Assembly: GCA_004322535.1 (NCBI GenBank)
Contig: SCUZ01000048.1
Span: forward strand, 1 to 64,000
Direction: 5' to 3'
DNA from: Rugosibacter sp.
Lineage (GTDB): Bacteria > Pseudomonadota > Gammaproteobacteria > Burkholderiales > Rhodocyclaceae
Length of the DNA stretch: 64,000 nt
Shown here in pieces: positions 54,389-64,000 of the stretch. Position 1 is the stretch's first letter. Each line of letters begins with the position of its first letter. Position numbers and translations under genes: made by a program. The notes under the pieces were generated by a model, which was given only the letters and a program-made list of their open reading frames with translations, was not told the DNA's origin and did not search any database.

Positions 54389-54766
54389 ATGGTTGAGAGA
54401 GTCATTGCGACAGAAGCTGCTCTTGAGCTGATCGAATTTCTCAAGAACAAGTATGGCCTGGTGTTCTTTCATCAGTCGGGTGGCTGCTGTGACAACAGCG
54501 CCGCGAATTGCTATCTGCCCGGCGAGCTGACGATTGGCGCAGGCGATGTTTTTCTCGGAAATATCGGGGGCTGCCCGTTCTATATCGGCAAGTCGCAATA
54601 TGAATACTGGAAGCACACCCAGTTAATTATCGACGTGATTGAAGGCACGGGAGGGACTTTTTCACTGGAGGGGCCGGAGGGCAAAGCTTTCCATACTCGA
54701 TCGCGCGTATTCACTGATGGAGAGCGGGCTGAGTTGGATAAAGAATTTGAGCAAAGAATTGTGTGA
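54389..54766 (+). CDS. DUF779 family protein
   Basis: A 125-residue protein from ATG 54389 with GGAGG ribosome binding site. HQSGGCCDNSAANCYLPGE and IGGCPFYIGKSQYEYW are the conserved Cys-rich family blocks. DUF779 genes follow AldB-type aldehyde dehydrogenases widely; the function is unproved but a metal or aldehyde role is likely. Confidence 0.88.
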   Translation: MVERVIATEAALELIEFLKNKYGLVFFHQSGGCCDNSAANCYLPGELTIGAGDVFLGNIGGCPFYIGKSQYEYWKHTQLIIDVIEGTGGTFSLEGPEGKAFHTRSRVFTDGERAELDKEFEQRIV

Positions 54767-54796
54767 TGAAATAAGCGCTTCGGCTTTACGCCCTAC

Positions 54797-54830
54797 AAAA
54801 AAGCCATCTCATTTGAGATGGCTTTTTTTT
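54797..54830. terminator. Bidirectional terminator
   Basis: AAAAAAGCCATCTC, ATTT loop, GAGATGGCTTTTTTTT. It serves the DUF779 operon and the convergent cytochrome c4 gene. Confidence 0.9.
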
Positions 54831-54862
54831 AACACCGCGCGCAAAAATACGAGGCGTAGGTT

Positions 54863-55516
54863 TTAATGCAGCCCTGCCATGTAATCGGTAACTGCCTTGA
54901 TTTCAGGATCCGTCATTTTCAGCGCAATGGTACGCATGATCCTGGCGGGATCATTTGCGCGCGTACCTTCGCGGAAGGCCTTGAGTTGGGCTTCGGCGTA
55001 ATCCGCATGTTGGCCACTTACACGCGGATATTGCGCGGGGATGCCGGCACCCCTGGGGCCGTGGCACGAGGCGCAGGCGGGCAGGCCTTTATCACTGATG
55101 CCGCGACGATAAATCGTTTGGCCTAGCTTGACAGTAGCTTCGTTTTTCGCGGTGCCGGGTTTGGCGGTTTGTGCCGCAAAGTAGGCGGCCAGATCACGCA
55201 TCTGGCCAAGATCATACGGGGCGATCATGCCACCCATGACGGCATTGGCGCGTAGTGCGGGCTGGCCATCAATCGCTTTAAAATTGGTCATCTGTTTGAG
55301 CAGGTAATCATAACTTTGCCCGGCCAGCGTAGGGTTTATTGGAATGAGGCTATTGCCATCGACACCATGACAGGCAGCGCAAACGGTGGTTGCGATTTCC
55401 TTGCCACGTGTCGCGTCACCCATGGGAGCCTTGTGGGTAGAGGCTTTGCCCGTGCCGGCTGCATGTGCGCCGCAGGTGATAACTGCAAAAATTAATGCAA
55501 ACAGGAAACGACTCAT
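54863..55516 (-). CDS. Cytochrome c4 (dihaem)
   Basis: A 217-residue periplasmic cytochrome with signal peptide (FALIFAVITCGAHAA) and two class I haem domains, VCAACHGVDGNS and ACASCHGPRGAG. The axial Met ligands are expected after each. Cytochrome c4 feeds terminal oxidases. It is divergent from engB, the standard betaproteobacterial neighbour. Confidence 0.93.
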   Translation of the reverse strand: MSRFLFALIFAVITCGAHAAGTGKASTHKAPMGDATRGKEIATTVCAACHGVDGNSLIPINPTLAGQSYDYLLKQMTNFKAIDGQPALRANAVMGGMIAPYDLGQMRDLAAYFAAQTAKPGTAKNEATVKLGQTIYRRGISDKGLPACASCHGPRGAGIPAQYPRVSGQHADYAEAQLKAFREGTRANDPARIMRTIALKMTDPEIKAVTDYMAGLH

Positions 55517-55698
55517 GATGACAAATTCTCCGATTAACTGCCGACTGTCCGGCCCGTGAAAGCTGTTATTCTACCTTAGGCTAAAAGTAGCTTATCCATT
55601 GCTCGCCGCCATTTCATGCTTCATCACCGCTTTGTACGGTGCTCTTGAGGCAAAATTGAATCAAACTTGAATCAAATCCTCTTTTTATTCCTTTTGCC

Positions 55699-56379
55699 AT
55701 GGCCCTTTTTCGTCACGCCACTTTTGAAATTTCTGCCGCCAAGCCAAGTGGCTTGCCACCCTCTTTAGGGTCGGAGATCGCCTTTGCCGGCCGTTCCAAC
55801 GCAGGCAAATCAAGTGCTATTAATACGCTGGTTGGCCACACGCGGCTGGCTTTTGTTTCCAAAACACCCGGGCGCACGCAGTTAATCAATGTGTTCCGCA
55901 TGAAAAACGGCGCGGCGCTGGTGGATCTGCCCGGCTATGGGTATGCTCAAGTGCCCCTGGCGGTACGATTGCAATGGCAAGGCTTGCTGGAGGAATACCT
56001 GATCCGGCGGAGTAACTTGATGGGGCTGGTGCTGATTATGGATTCGCGCCGTCCGCTAACAGAACTGGACTGGAAAATGATCGGTTGGTTTGCACCCACG
56101 GGGCGCCCCATTCATTGTTTACTCACGAAGTCAGACAAGCTCACTCGCCAGGAGCAAAGCAAAACCTTGCGCGACACACGCGCCGCGCTCGCCGAGTATG
56201 GCCCGAGAGTGACTGTGCAGTTATTTTCCAGCCTGAAAAAAACCGGAATGGAAGAGGTTGAAAAAATCGTGGGTGGGTGGCTTGGAATAGAAGCGGGAGG
56301 AGATGATGCCAGCCATGATAGAGAACAAGAAAAACCCTCGGCTACCGGGGGAGGGTTAGCCGAGGGCGAAATTGCTTAA
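55699..56379 (+). CDS. engB: Ribosome biogenesis GTPase EngB/YsxC
   Basis: A 226-residue GTPase acting in large-subunit assembly. G1 is GRSNAGKSSAIN, G3 is DLPGYGYA and G4 is TKSDKL. The last 25 or so residues (EQEKPSATGGGLAEGEIA) are non-conserved and come from a palindromic DNA segment (56335–56366). Confidence 0.95.
   Translation: MALFRHATFEISAAKPSGLPPSLGSEIAFAGRSNAGKSSAINTLVGHTRLAFVSKTPGRTQLINVFRMKNGAALVDLPGYGYAQVPLAVRLQWQGLLEEYLIRRSNLMGLVLIMDSRRPLTELDWKMIGWFAPTGRPIHCLLTKSDKLTRQEQSKTLRDTRAALAEYGPRVTVQLFSSLKKTGMEEVEKIVGGWLGIEAGGDDASHDREQEKPSATGGGLAEGEIA
56335..56366. repeat. REP-like inverted repeat at the 3' end of engB
   Basis: CCCTCGGCTA and TAGCCGAGGG form a 10 bp perfect stem with a 12 nt loop, read as the non-conserved tail of EngB. 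A second hairpin, CCCCTGC … GCAGGGG, lies at about 56418–56446 in the gap before hemB. Confidence 0.7.
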
Positions 56380-56534
56380 CATGTTGTCTGGCAATTGGCC
56401 TAACAATGTGTCAAGACCCCTGCCAAGGGGGAGAAAGCAGGGGGCGCCGCACAAAGAACGTGATGAAAAGGGGGGAATCAGCACGTTGATTCTTTGCTTG
56501 GCACACGCCATGTTGGATAAGGCAAGTCCGGTAA

Positions 56535-57608
<1,074 letters not shown>

Positions 57609-57655
57609 AAAATACGAACTCAAAAGCCCGGTTTGGAGGGTGCTAGTCGGCTTTG

Positions 57656-57687
57656 AAAAGTCGGCGCTGCCGATACGGCGTCGAAGG
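57656..57687 (+). repeat. Dispersed repeat copy k (between hemB and slmA)
   Basis: AAAAGTCGGCGCTGCCGATA then CGGCGTCGAAGG, ending five bases before the slmA stop codon (57693). Confidence 0.8.
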
Positions 57688-57692
57688 CTGCG

Positions 57693-58256
57693 TTAGCGTG
57701 CCAAAAGTGGCCACTGCGTCGACCACTGCGCCAGCGGGTCTTCCTTGAAGCCGCTTTTTACAAAGCGCTGCCAGCGGCCCAGCGTGTAACAAACGAGCAA
57801 ATTGGCATGTGCACTGCAATCATGTTCAGTGCTGAGCGCACCTTGTGCCGTGGCTATTTTCAGGCATTGCTTGAGTGTGACTTCGATGCGGTCGAGCAGT
57901 TGATTGATGCGCGCCTGCAAACGCGCATTTTCATGCACCAGTGCATCGCCCACCAATACACGTGTCAAGCCGCGATTTTTTTGCGCGAAGCGCAACAGTG
58001 AGGCGACAATCGCCTCCGCCTGTTTCAAGCCGGATTCTTCCGCTGTTTCAATTTGGCCGATCACGCTGAACACCCCGCTTTCGATAAACTCAATCAGTCC
58101 TTCGTACATCTGTGCCTTGCTCGCAAAGTGGCGATACAGGGCGGCTTCAGAGACATTCAGTTGCTTTGCCAGCAGCGCTGTTGTCACTTTCTCTGCAGTC
58201 GGTCGCTCGAGCATTTCGGCGATGGTTTGCAGAATGACCAGCTTTTTTTCGCTCAT
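57693..58256 (-). CDS. slmA: Nucleoid occlusion factor SlmA (TetR family)
   Basis: A protein of about 187 residues with TetR-type helix-turn-helix (TTALLAKQLNVSEAALYRHF). SlmA binds SBS sites and blocks FtsZ ring formation over the nucleoid. The gene is downstream of argB, as is common in betaproteobacteria. The end is marked by a dispersed repeat. Confidence 0.85.
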   Translation of the reverse strand: MSEKKLVILQTIAEMLERPTAEKVTTALLAKQLNVSEAALYRHFASKAQMYEGLIEFIESGVFSVIGQIETAEESGLKQAEAIVASLLRFAQKNRGLTRVLVGDALVHENARLQARINQLLDRIEVTLKQCLKIATAQGALSTEHDCSAHANLLVCYTLGRWQRFVKSGFKEDPLAQWSTQWPLLAR

Positions 58257-58266
58257 AACCATCCCG

Positions 58267-59187
<921 letters not shown>

Positions 59188-59209
59188 CTAGCGATGTACA
59201 CAAGAAAAC

Positions 59210-59242
59210 GGGGCGCAATCACCGCGAAGGTGACTGCGCCCC
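59210..59242 (-). terminator. Terminator of the small heat-shock gene
   Basis: A long inverted repeat GGGGCGCA…TGCGCCCC with a GCGAA loop. On the minus strand it is followed by CGTTTTCTTG. Further hairpins (GTCGGCT/AGCCGAC near 59273) lie between it and the gene. Confidence 0.7.
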
Positions 59243-59354
59243 GTAGATATCATGGATGCCGTATCTCCACTGTCGGCTTTGCACAGCCGACCGGCTTCGG
59301 CGGCACGGAGCACTGCTCCGCGAAACCCCACCTACGCCCAGTGCCGACTTCCTT

Positions 59355-59768
59355 TTACTGAATGCTCAGTCGTTTGGCTTGCGCTGCCACTTTCTTCGGC
59401 AACACCAGCTCCAGCACGCCATCGTTGTATTTGGCGCTGGCCTGCGCTTCGTCAACTTCTTGTGGCAGCTGGAAGCTGCGCGAGATCTTGCCGAAATAAC
59501 GTTCGCTACGCAACACTTGTTCGCCTTCCTTGACTTCTTTCTCTTCACGGCGCTCGGCAGAAATCGAGACGACAGCGCCATCAATGGAAACGTGAATGTC
59601 CTCTTTCTTCACACCCGGAACTTCCGCATGAATGGCATAGGCATTTTCACGTTCTTTGACGTCAACTTTCAAGGCCGGTGCTTCTGTCTTTTCGCCGAAC
59701 TCAACAGGACGCACAAAAAAGCCGCGCAGCAAATCGTTCAATGGATCACGATATATCAGGTTGTTCAT
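59355..59768 (-). CDS. Small heat-shock protein (Hsp20/alpha-crystallin)
   Basis: A 137-residue holdase chaperone. The alpha-crystallin domain covers residues about 35–125: YAIHAEVPGVKKEDIHVSI, RYFGKISRSFQLPQ and the strand NDGVLELVLPKK. A sigma-32-type promoter precedes it (59826–59855), so it is heat inducible. Confidence 0.94.
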   Translation of the reverse strand: MNNLIYRDPLNDLLRGFFVRPVEFGEKTEAPALKVDVKERENAYAIHAEVPGVKKEDIHVSIDGAVVSISAERREEKEVKEGEQVLRSERYFGKISRSFQLPQEVDEAQASAKYNDGVLELVLPKKVAAQAKRLSIQ

Positions 59769-59825
59769 TTTTCTTCCTTTCTTGATTAATGGGTGACTCC
59801 CACCCCTGTGAGAGTCTTATGGCAT

Positions 59826-59855
59826 CTATATAGGCGCGCCCCGTCAGTTTTCAAG
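59826..59855 (-). promoter_or_regulatory. Sigma-32-like promoter of hsp20
   Basis: The minus strand reads CTTGAAA (59849–59855), 14 bp, CCTATATAG (59826–59834), near the heat-shock consensus. A roughly 50 nt leader follows, containing GACTC…GAGTC complementarity next to the AGGAAG ribosome binding site. Confidence 0.6.
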
Positions 59856-59876
59856 AGCATGTAACATGGGGCCGTT

Positions 59877-60446
59877 ATGACCCAGCATGAACTTTCAGGC
59901 GCTGTAAGCGCGCTGCGGCCCCGCCTGCTGCGCTTCGCCCATCTGCAATTACGCGACACCTCTGCCGCCGAAGATGTTGTGCAGGACACCCTGCTTGCTG
60001 CTACCGAGCGAGCCCACCAGTTTGCCGGCGCCGCAGCGGTATCGACATGGGTCTTTGCCATTCTGAAGAACAAAATCATCGATGAATTTCGTCGCCGCAG
60101 TCGTCAGCCGCAAGCGGATGTCGATGTTGAGCAGGAGCAGGGGCTTGAAGATGCATTGGAAGATCAATTCGATGAGCGTGGTCATTGGGTCTCGCATCCC
60201 ACGCCTTGGGCTGACCCGCAGGCTTCGCTGGAGCAAAAGCGGTTCTGGGCAGTCTTCGAGATTTGTATCAGCGGGTTACCTGAAAAAACCGCACGGGTTT
60301 TCGGCATGCGTGAATTGTTGGGCATGGAAACGGAAGAAATTTGTAAGGAACTGGGGTTGTCCACGTCGAATTGCTGGGTGCTCTTGCACCGGGCGCGTTT
60401 GGGATTGCGCGATTGCTTGTCCCGACGCTGGTTTGGAGAAAATTAA
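59877..60446 (+). CDS. ECF sigma factor of the bufferin-like operon
   Basis: A 189-residue ECF sigma-70 factor. Region 2 includes LRFAHLQLRDTSAAEDVVQDT and WVFAILKNKIIDEFRRRSR (residues 60–78); region 4 is GLPEKTARVFGMRELLG and GLSTSNCWVLLHRARLGL. It is followed immediately by a zinc-binding anti-sigma-like gene and then the Cys-rich peptide operon, suggesting that it activates that operon in response to metal or redox stress. The insert between regions 2 and 4 is acidic. Confidence 0.9.
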   Translation: MTQHELSGAVSALRPRLLRFAHLQLRDTSAAEDVVQDTLLAATERAHQFAGAAAVSTWVFAILKNKIIDEFRRRSRQPQADVDVEQEQGLEDALEDQFDERGHWVSHPTPWADPQASLEQKRFWAVFEICISGLPEKTARVFGMRELLGMETEEICKELGLSTSNCWVLLHRARLGLRDCLSRRWFGEN

Positions 60447-60644
60447 ATGCTGTCGTGTCGCGAAGAAACAGAATTGATGTCACAAAGGCTGGATCGTCCG
60501 TTGTCATTCGGCGAGCGATTCGGTCTGCGTTTTCATCTGTTATTCTGCCGTGGCTGTCGCGCGACCCAACAACATTTTGCTTTTCTGCGGACTGCTACAC
60601 GGGCTTGGCGAGAGCACCATGATGTTGATTCAATCCCGCGTTAA
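60447..60644 (+). CDS. Small zinc-finger anti-sigma-like protein
   Basis: A 65-residue soluble protein starting one base after the sigma-factor stop codon. HLLFCRGC fits the H-x3-C-x2-C zinc anti-sigma (zf-HC2) motif and the N-terminal MLSCREETELMSQRLDRPLS matches the family start. There is no membrane helix. It probably holds the ECF factor inactive until metal or oxidant releases it. Confidence 0.8.
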   Translation: MLSCREETELMSQRLDRPLSFGERFGLRFHLLFCRGCRATQQHFAFLRTATRAWREHHDVDSIPR

Positions 60645-60671
60645 TCATTTACAACTTTAAGGAGTAACACA

Positions 60672-61037
60672 ATGAAAAAGATGAATTCCCTTACCCTCGT
60701 TGTTGGGGCCGCTTTTGCAACGACCGTTTTCAGCACCGCTGCTTTTGCTGGCAGTAACCCTTTTGCCATGCAGAAGCTCGATAGCGGCTACCAGCTTGCA
60801 GCCGCTGATACCGACAAGAAAATGGATGGTTCATGCGGCGACAAGATGAAGGATGGCAAGTGTGGCGCCAAAATGAAAAAGAAAGATGGCAAATGTGGCG
60901 AAGGCAAATGCGGCGCGAACAAAAAGAAAATGCATGATGGCAAATGTGGCGCTGATAAGATGAAAGACGGCAGCTGTGGTGCCGGGAAAAAAATGGAAGA
61001 ACCGATGGAAAAACCCAAAGCTGAAGAAGCAAAGTAA
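60672..61037 (+). CDS. bufA: Bufferin/HvfA-like Cys-rich RiPP precursor (BufA-like)
   Basis: A 121-residue secreted precursor: signal peptide through STAAFA (residue 26), then a lysine-rich low-complexity core with six [D/E]GxCG motifs (Cys at 55, 64, 75, 80, 92 and 102), of which one is EGKCG. Such motifs are the modification sites in HvfA/bufferin RiPPs, in which DUF692 enzymes convert Cys to oxazolone/thioamide or thiooxazole and the product binds copper. AAGGAG ribosome binding site. It is first in a coupled operon with the DUF692 and DUF2063 genes. Confidence 0.85.
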   Translation: MKKMNSLTLVVGAAFATTVFSTAAFAGSNPFAMQKLDSGYQLAAADTDKKMDGSCGDKMKDGKCGAKMKKKDGKCGEGKCGANKKKMHDGKCGADKMKDGSCGAGKKMEEPMEKPKAEEAK

Positions 61038-61055
61038 TACAGTCAGTTTGTAGTC

Positions 61056-61913
61056 ATGAAATCCACTGTGATTTCAGGAGCGGGCCTCGGCTTCAGGCGG
61101 GAACTTATTCCCGAGCTGAAAGCCGGGGTGCCGGGCTTCGTGAGTTTTTTTGAACTGGCACCAGAAAACTGGGCTGACATGGGTGGTAGCTCAGCCAAGG
61201 ATTTACGTGCTTTTACCGAGCGCTACCCTTTTGTCTGCCACGGCTTGTCGCTTGATCTGGGCGGTCCTTCACCGCTGGATGAATCGTTACTCCATCGCAC
61301 CCGCAGTTTCATGCAACAGCAAGGCATCACGCTGTATACCGAGCATTTATCCTGGTGTGCGGATGATGGTCACTTGTACGATTTGTTACCGATTCCGTTA
61401 ACAGAAGAGGCTGTGCACTGGGTCGCAGGTCGCATCCGCCACGCGCAGGATATTCTTGGCATGCGGATTGGTGTTGAAAATGCGTCGACTTACCTCATTC
61501 CGCCGGGTGCAGAAATGACGGAACTGGAATTCATTCGCGCAGTGGTTACTGAGGCGGATTGCTTGCTGCATCTGGATATTAACAATATTGTTGTCAATAG
61601 CTTGAATCATGGTTTTAATGCCGGCGAATTTCTGCGCGCTTTGCCGCTGGAACGCATCTGTTACATGCATGTGGCCGGCCACCATGTCGAGTCGGATGGA
61701 TTGGTGATCGACACCCATGGTGCGGATGTTATCGACCCGGTGTGGCAATTGCTTGCCGAAGCATATGCGCTGTGTGGTGCTGTACCTACCTGTCTCGAGC
61801 GCGATTTTAATTTTCCTGAACTGGGAGTTCTTGGCCGAGAGGTCGAACACATCGCCACGTTGCAGGCGCAGCATGAAATGCATAAAAATAAAATTCAACG
61901 GGCCGTCGCATGA
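61056..61913 (+). CDS. bufB: DUF692 multinuclear iron oxidase (MNIO), BufB/HvfB-like
   Basis: A 285-residue TIM-barrel enzyme of the DUF692 family, related to MbnB. Probable metal ligands are in CHGLSLDLGGPSPLD, YTEHLSWCADDGH, GVENASTYLIPPG, HLDINNIVVN, MHVAGHH and DTHGADVIDPVW. It should oxidise cysteines of the upstream peptide to copper-binding heterocycles. Its stop overlaps the DUF2063 start by 4 bp. Confidence 0.92.
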   Translation: MKSTVISGAGLGFRRELIPELKAGVPGFVSFFELAPENWADMGGSSAKDLRAFTERYPFVCHGLSLDLGGPSPLDESLLHRTRSFMQQQGITLYTEHLSWCADDGHLYDLLPIPLTEEAVHWVAGRIRHAQDILGMRIGVENASTYLIPPGAEMTELEFIRAVVTEADCLLHLDINNIVVNSLNHGFNAGEFLRALPLERICYMHVAGHHVESDGLVIDTHGADVIDPVWQLLAEAYALCGAVPTCLERDFNFPELGVLGREVEHIATLQAQHEMHKNKIQRAVA

Positions 61914-62668
61914 ATGCGCGGCTTCCTTTTCAGGATTTTCAATTTGCGCTGGCCCGCCACCTGCGTCATCCACACCGTGTGCCGCGCCCCGTGGGGGTGC
62001 CAGCACGCCGCACGGATATCTATCATGGATTGGTGCGCAACAATCTTGAAGGTTTTTTGCTGGCTTGCTTCCCTATTACGCATGCATTGCTTGGCGTGCG
62101 TCGCTGGCAGCGATTGGTCGATGTTTTTTTTCGTGAAGCAGGTTGTCATACGCCTTATTTCCGTGAAATTCCGCGTGAATTTTTGCACTGGTTGCTAGAG
62201 GCGCCATCGCTACCAGTTACCTTTCCTGATTGGTTGCCAGAGTTGGCTCATTACGAGTGGGTCGAGCTGGCGGTTGATGTGATGGAAACATCGCCACCGC
62301 CTGAGTACAACCCGACAGGCAACTTGCTAAATGAACAGCCAGTGCTGGCTGCGGCGGCAATGAATCTCGCTTATGTCTGGCCGGTACACCGCATCGGCCT
62401 CGAGTGGCGGCCACGCAAACCCAGCGCGACGCATTTGCTGGTGTTTCGGGATGCGCATGAAGCAGTGCAATTTATCGCGCTGAATCCAGTCAGCGCACGT
62501 TTGGTGGTCTTGCTGCAAGCGGCCGAAAGCCAGCTTAGCGGCCGCGACGCTTGCCTGCAGATTGCCCATGAATTGCAGCATCCCGAACCGGAATTACTCC
62601 TCATGCATGGTGTACATTTGTTGAATCAACTACGCACCGCAGGTGCCATTTTAGGGAGCAGAAAATGA
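61910..62668 (+). CDS. bufC: DUF2063 partner protein (BufC/HvfC-like)
   Basis: A 252-residue protein. An N-terminal DUF2063 domain ([39 protein letters not shown]) is followed by a C-terminal variable part. DUF2063 proteins form complexes with DUF692 oxidases and present the peptide substrate, as MbnC does for MbnB. Overlaps of 4 bp at both ends link it to bufB and doxX. Confidence 0.9.
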   Translation: MNARLPFQDFQFALARHLRHPHRVPRPVGVPARRTDIYHGLVRNNLEGFLLACFPITHALLGVRRWQRLVDVFFREAGCHTPYFREIPREFLHWLLEAPSLPVTFPDWLPELAHYEWVELAVDVMETSPPPEYNPTGNLLNEQPVLAAAAMNLAYVWPVHRIGLEWRPRKPSATHLLVFRDAHEAVQFIALNPVSARLVVLLQAAESQLSGRDACLQIAHELQHPEPELLLMHGVHLLNQLRTAGAILGSRK

Positions 62669-63162
62669 CGAAGCTATGGGCAACTATTGTACGGTTGCTG
62701 GATGCTACAGGCGACTGGGTGAGTTTTTTGGGTTTGCGCTTACTTCTGGGCTGGGAGTTCTTTGAATCCGGCCTGGAAAAGTATCATGGGGATAACTGGT
62801 TTGCCGACATCCAGGATAAATTCCCTACCCCGTTTAATCTTATGCCCGTTAATGTTAGTTGGTCGATGGCGACCTGGTTCGAGTTGATCGGTGGTGTGGC
62901 ATTAGTGGCTGGATTGGGTACGCGATTTTTTGCGGTATCTCTTTTTGTGCTCACGGTCGTTGCAACCGCAGCTGTCCATTGGCCAACCGAGTGGCATACG
63001 CTGACCGAGTTGGTGAAAGGTTATGCCATCACCGATGACGGTCACGGCAATTTCAAGCTGCCGTTGATATTTCTGGCGATGCTCTTGCCATTGGTTTTTT
63101 ACGGCCCTGGAAAATTATCGCTGGATACCTGGATTTCCCGGCGTTGCCTGGGTAAGGCATGA
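62665..63162 (+). CDS. DoxX-family membrane protein
   Basis: A 165-residue inner-membrane protein of the DoxX family with four helices ([70 protein letters not shown]). DoxX genes accompany the DUF692–DUF2063 pair in bufferin/HvfABC operons. It is coupled to its neighbours by 4 bp overlaps. Confidence 0.9.
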   Translation: MTKLWATIVRLLDATGDWVSFLGLRLLLGWEFFESGLEKYHGDNWFADIQDKFPTPFNLMPVNVSWSMATWFELIGGVALVAGLGTRFFAVSLFVLTVVATAAVHWPTEWHTLTELVKGYAITDDGHGNFKLPLIFLAMLLPLVFYGPGKLSLDTWISRRCLGKA

Positions 63163-63440
63163 CTACTGAAAAGCTCCCTAAAGGGCGCACCGCGCTGGTG
63201 ATACGCCGCGAAGCAAGTGCCCTTGGGGCGCGACAAGATGAGCAGCGGGATACACCGCAAGATGATTCATCTTGTTGTCCGCGTTGCGCGGCAAGTTTTA
63301 CCTGTGGCGTAGTCGCGGAGTGCGATACTTGCTGGTGCAAGGAATTGCCGCCGCTTAAGTCCGCCAAAAGGTCTGCTGCTGCTTGCTATTGCCCGCAATG
63401 CCTGGGTGAGCTGCTTAGCGCGCAGCCTCACCCAGCGTAA
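63159..63440 (+). CDS. Cysteine-rich CWC family protein
   Basis: A 93-residue protein. [20 protein letters not shown] and WCKELPPL are the Cys-rich CWC family signature (CPxC…CWCxxLP), followed by another pair CYCPQCLG. The N-terminal 35 residues are variable and encoded by a dispersed-repeat copy. It overlaps doxX by 4 bp, so it belongs to the operon, and its end overlaps convergent nudB by 26 bp. A metal role is likely. Confidence 0.8.
   Translation: MTTEKLPKGRTALVIRREASALGARQDEQRDTPQDDSSCCPRCAASFTCGVVAECDTCWCKELPPLKSAKRSAAACYCPQCLGELLSAQPHPA
63190..63234 (+). repeat. Dispersed repeat copy m (long form, in the CWC gene)
   Basis: CGCGCTGGTGATACGCCGCG then AAGCAAGTGCCCTTGGGG, matching copy d; the AAAAGTCGG end is degenerate. 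It is read as [15 protein letters not shown]. Confidence 0.8.
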
Positions 63441-63855
63441 GAATTGCGTCGCGGTTGCTCCATGAAAAGCACGCTGCTGCTGCTTCTTTCCAAGGCAGCC
63501 ATTGGTAGGCCACATGCTCGTCCGGGGTAATTTTTATCAGACATTTTTCGGCGAGCATTAAGCTGAATACATGCTCGGTGTTGTGTGTGACCCCTGGCCC
63601 GTAACGATATTGCCACTCAGGAAATATTTCAAAACGATTGGTTTTCTGCCAGTCAAGGAATTGTGTAATCGGTGCTTGAATCCCTGTTTCCTCAAACACT
63701 TCACGCTGGGCGGTTAGGTTGAGCGGTTCATTATCTTCCTGGCTGCCCGTCACCGACTGCCAGAAGCCGCGGTGTTGTGTGCGTTCAAGCAGCAGCACAT
63801 CAAGCGCTGCTGTATGAATTACCACAAGCACCGAAACTGGCTTTTTGAAAACCAT
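63415..63855 (-). CDS. nudB: Dihydroneopterin triphosphate diphosphatase (Nudix)
   Basis: A protein of about 146 residues from Met 63855 (MVFKKPVSVLVVIHTAALDV). The Nudix box is GSQEDNEPLNLTAQREVFEETGI (its key residues G, E and REVFEETG are at about 36–58). NudB removes pyrophosphate from dihydroneopterin triphosphate in folate synthesis. In betaproteobacteria it follows aspS. Confidence 0.88.
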   Translation of the reverse strand: MVFKKPVSVLVVIHTAALDVLLLERTQHRGFWQSVTGSQEDNEPLNLTAQREVFEETGIQAPITQFLDWQKTNRFEIFPEWQYRYGPGVTHNTEHVFSLMLAEKCLIKITPDEHVAYQWLPWKEAAAACFSWSNRDAILTLGEAAR

Positions 63856-63953
63856 TATTTGAATTGTGTTCCGGGTTGAGATAGACAATGGGGAGGGGCG
63901 TTCGGTGAGGGTATCAGTCAAGCTCGGCTGGCTCTCGTCAATCCCCAATAAAC

Positions 63954-64000
63954 TCAGCCAACCTCGACTTGGGTCTCTACTTTCTGTCGCAGGCGAATAT
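63954..64000 (-). CDS. C-terminal end of a gene, possibly aspS
   Basis: At the window edge the minus strand encodes IRLRQKVETQVEVG then TGA. The tail resembles the C-terminus of aspartyl-tRNA synthetase, and aspS is the usual upstream neighbour of nudB, but 14 residues are too few to be certain. Confidence 0.35.
   Translation of the reverse strand, partial: IRLRQKVETQVEVG

Noticed and set aside
59273-59352. Hairpin cluster with GTCGGCT and CAGTGCCGACTTCC resembling the dispersed repeat.
   Set aside because: Similarity covers only about ten bases and lacks the TGG and ACGGCG blocks; listed as hairpins near the terminator instead.

Overview
This 64 kb window is chromosomal DNA of a Gram-negative bacterium, most likely a betaproteobacterium near the Nitrosomonadales. 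The evidence is the gene orders xerC–DUF484–dapF–lpxL–lpxL–metK, hemA–prfA–prmC and cytochrome c4 / engB / hemB, together with a nirK–ncgABC–nsrR cluster laid out as in ammonia-oxidising Nitrosomonas. The taxonomic call is an inference from gene order; no rRNA gene is present.

Layout. 0–6 kb: housekeeping genes on the minus strand (xerC end, DUF484, dapF, two lipid A acyltransferases) and divergent metK with a ~170 nt leader; the metK 3' tail is duplicated. 5–12 kb: DUF2237, glutathione peroxidase, a SEC-C protein, PBP4, an SDR, a FAH-type hydratase and groESL with a perfect CIRCE operator. 12–14.5 kb: acetate permease actP plus DUF485, tRNA-Phe. 14.5–17.8 kb: a sparse accessory stretch with a GDT1-type transporter, small hypotheticals, a YjzC-like protein and a degraded higBA. 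17.8–38.9 kb: a large polysaccharide locus with a bacillosamine-type sugar set (PglF/E/D/C-like), glycosyltransferases, AsnB, a flippase–ligase fusion, three methyltransferases, a MurJ-like exporter, a UDP-sugar dehydrogenase and a UDP-glucuronate epimerase. It is punctuated by toxin–antitoxin genes (vapBC, an AbrB–MazF pair, a MNT–HEPN pair with broken MNT), a frameshifted WecA-like gene and epimerase remnants. 39–42.4 kb: hemA, prfA, prmC. 42.4–52.5 kb: a copper and nitrogen-oxide region with an outer-membrane protein, DUF2946, CusBA, NirK and NcgCBA, and divergent NsrR behind a 49 bp near-perfect palindrome. 52.7–59.8 kb: aldehyde dehydrogenase plus DUF779, cytochrome c4, engB, hemB, slmA, argB and a small heat-shock protein. 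59.8–63.4 kb: an ECF sigma / zinc anti-sigma pair followed by a bufferin/HvfA-like RiPP operon (Cys-rich precursor, DUF692 MNIO oxidase, DUF2063 partner, DoxX, Cys-rich CWC protein). The window ends in nudB and the tail of a probable aspS.

How the genes work together. Copper recurs: copper nitrite reductase with its redox partners and a Cu/Ag RND pump lie in one apparent transcription unit, and 8–18 kb away is an operon that should make a Cys-modified, probably copper-binding periplasmic peptide.

The most unusual signal is not a gene. A short dispersed sequence with core AAAAGTCGGCGCTGG, plus a longer hairpin-like arm in some copies, occurs about 14 times, in both orientations. It lies within coding sequences in at least five reading frames or hugs 3' gene ends, and several copies sit at insertions, truncations or gene-fusion junctions (prmC, asnB, a WecA-like gene, an outer-membrane protein, an aminotransferase/epimerase junction). 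It behaves like a protein-tolerated mobile repeat, or possibly an uptake-type sequence.
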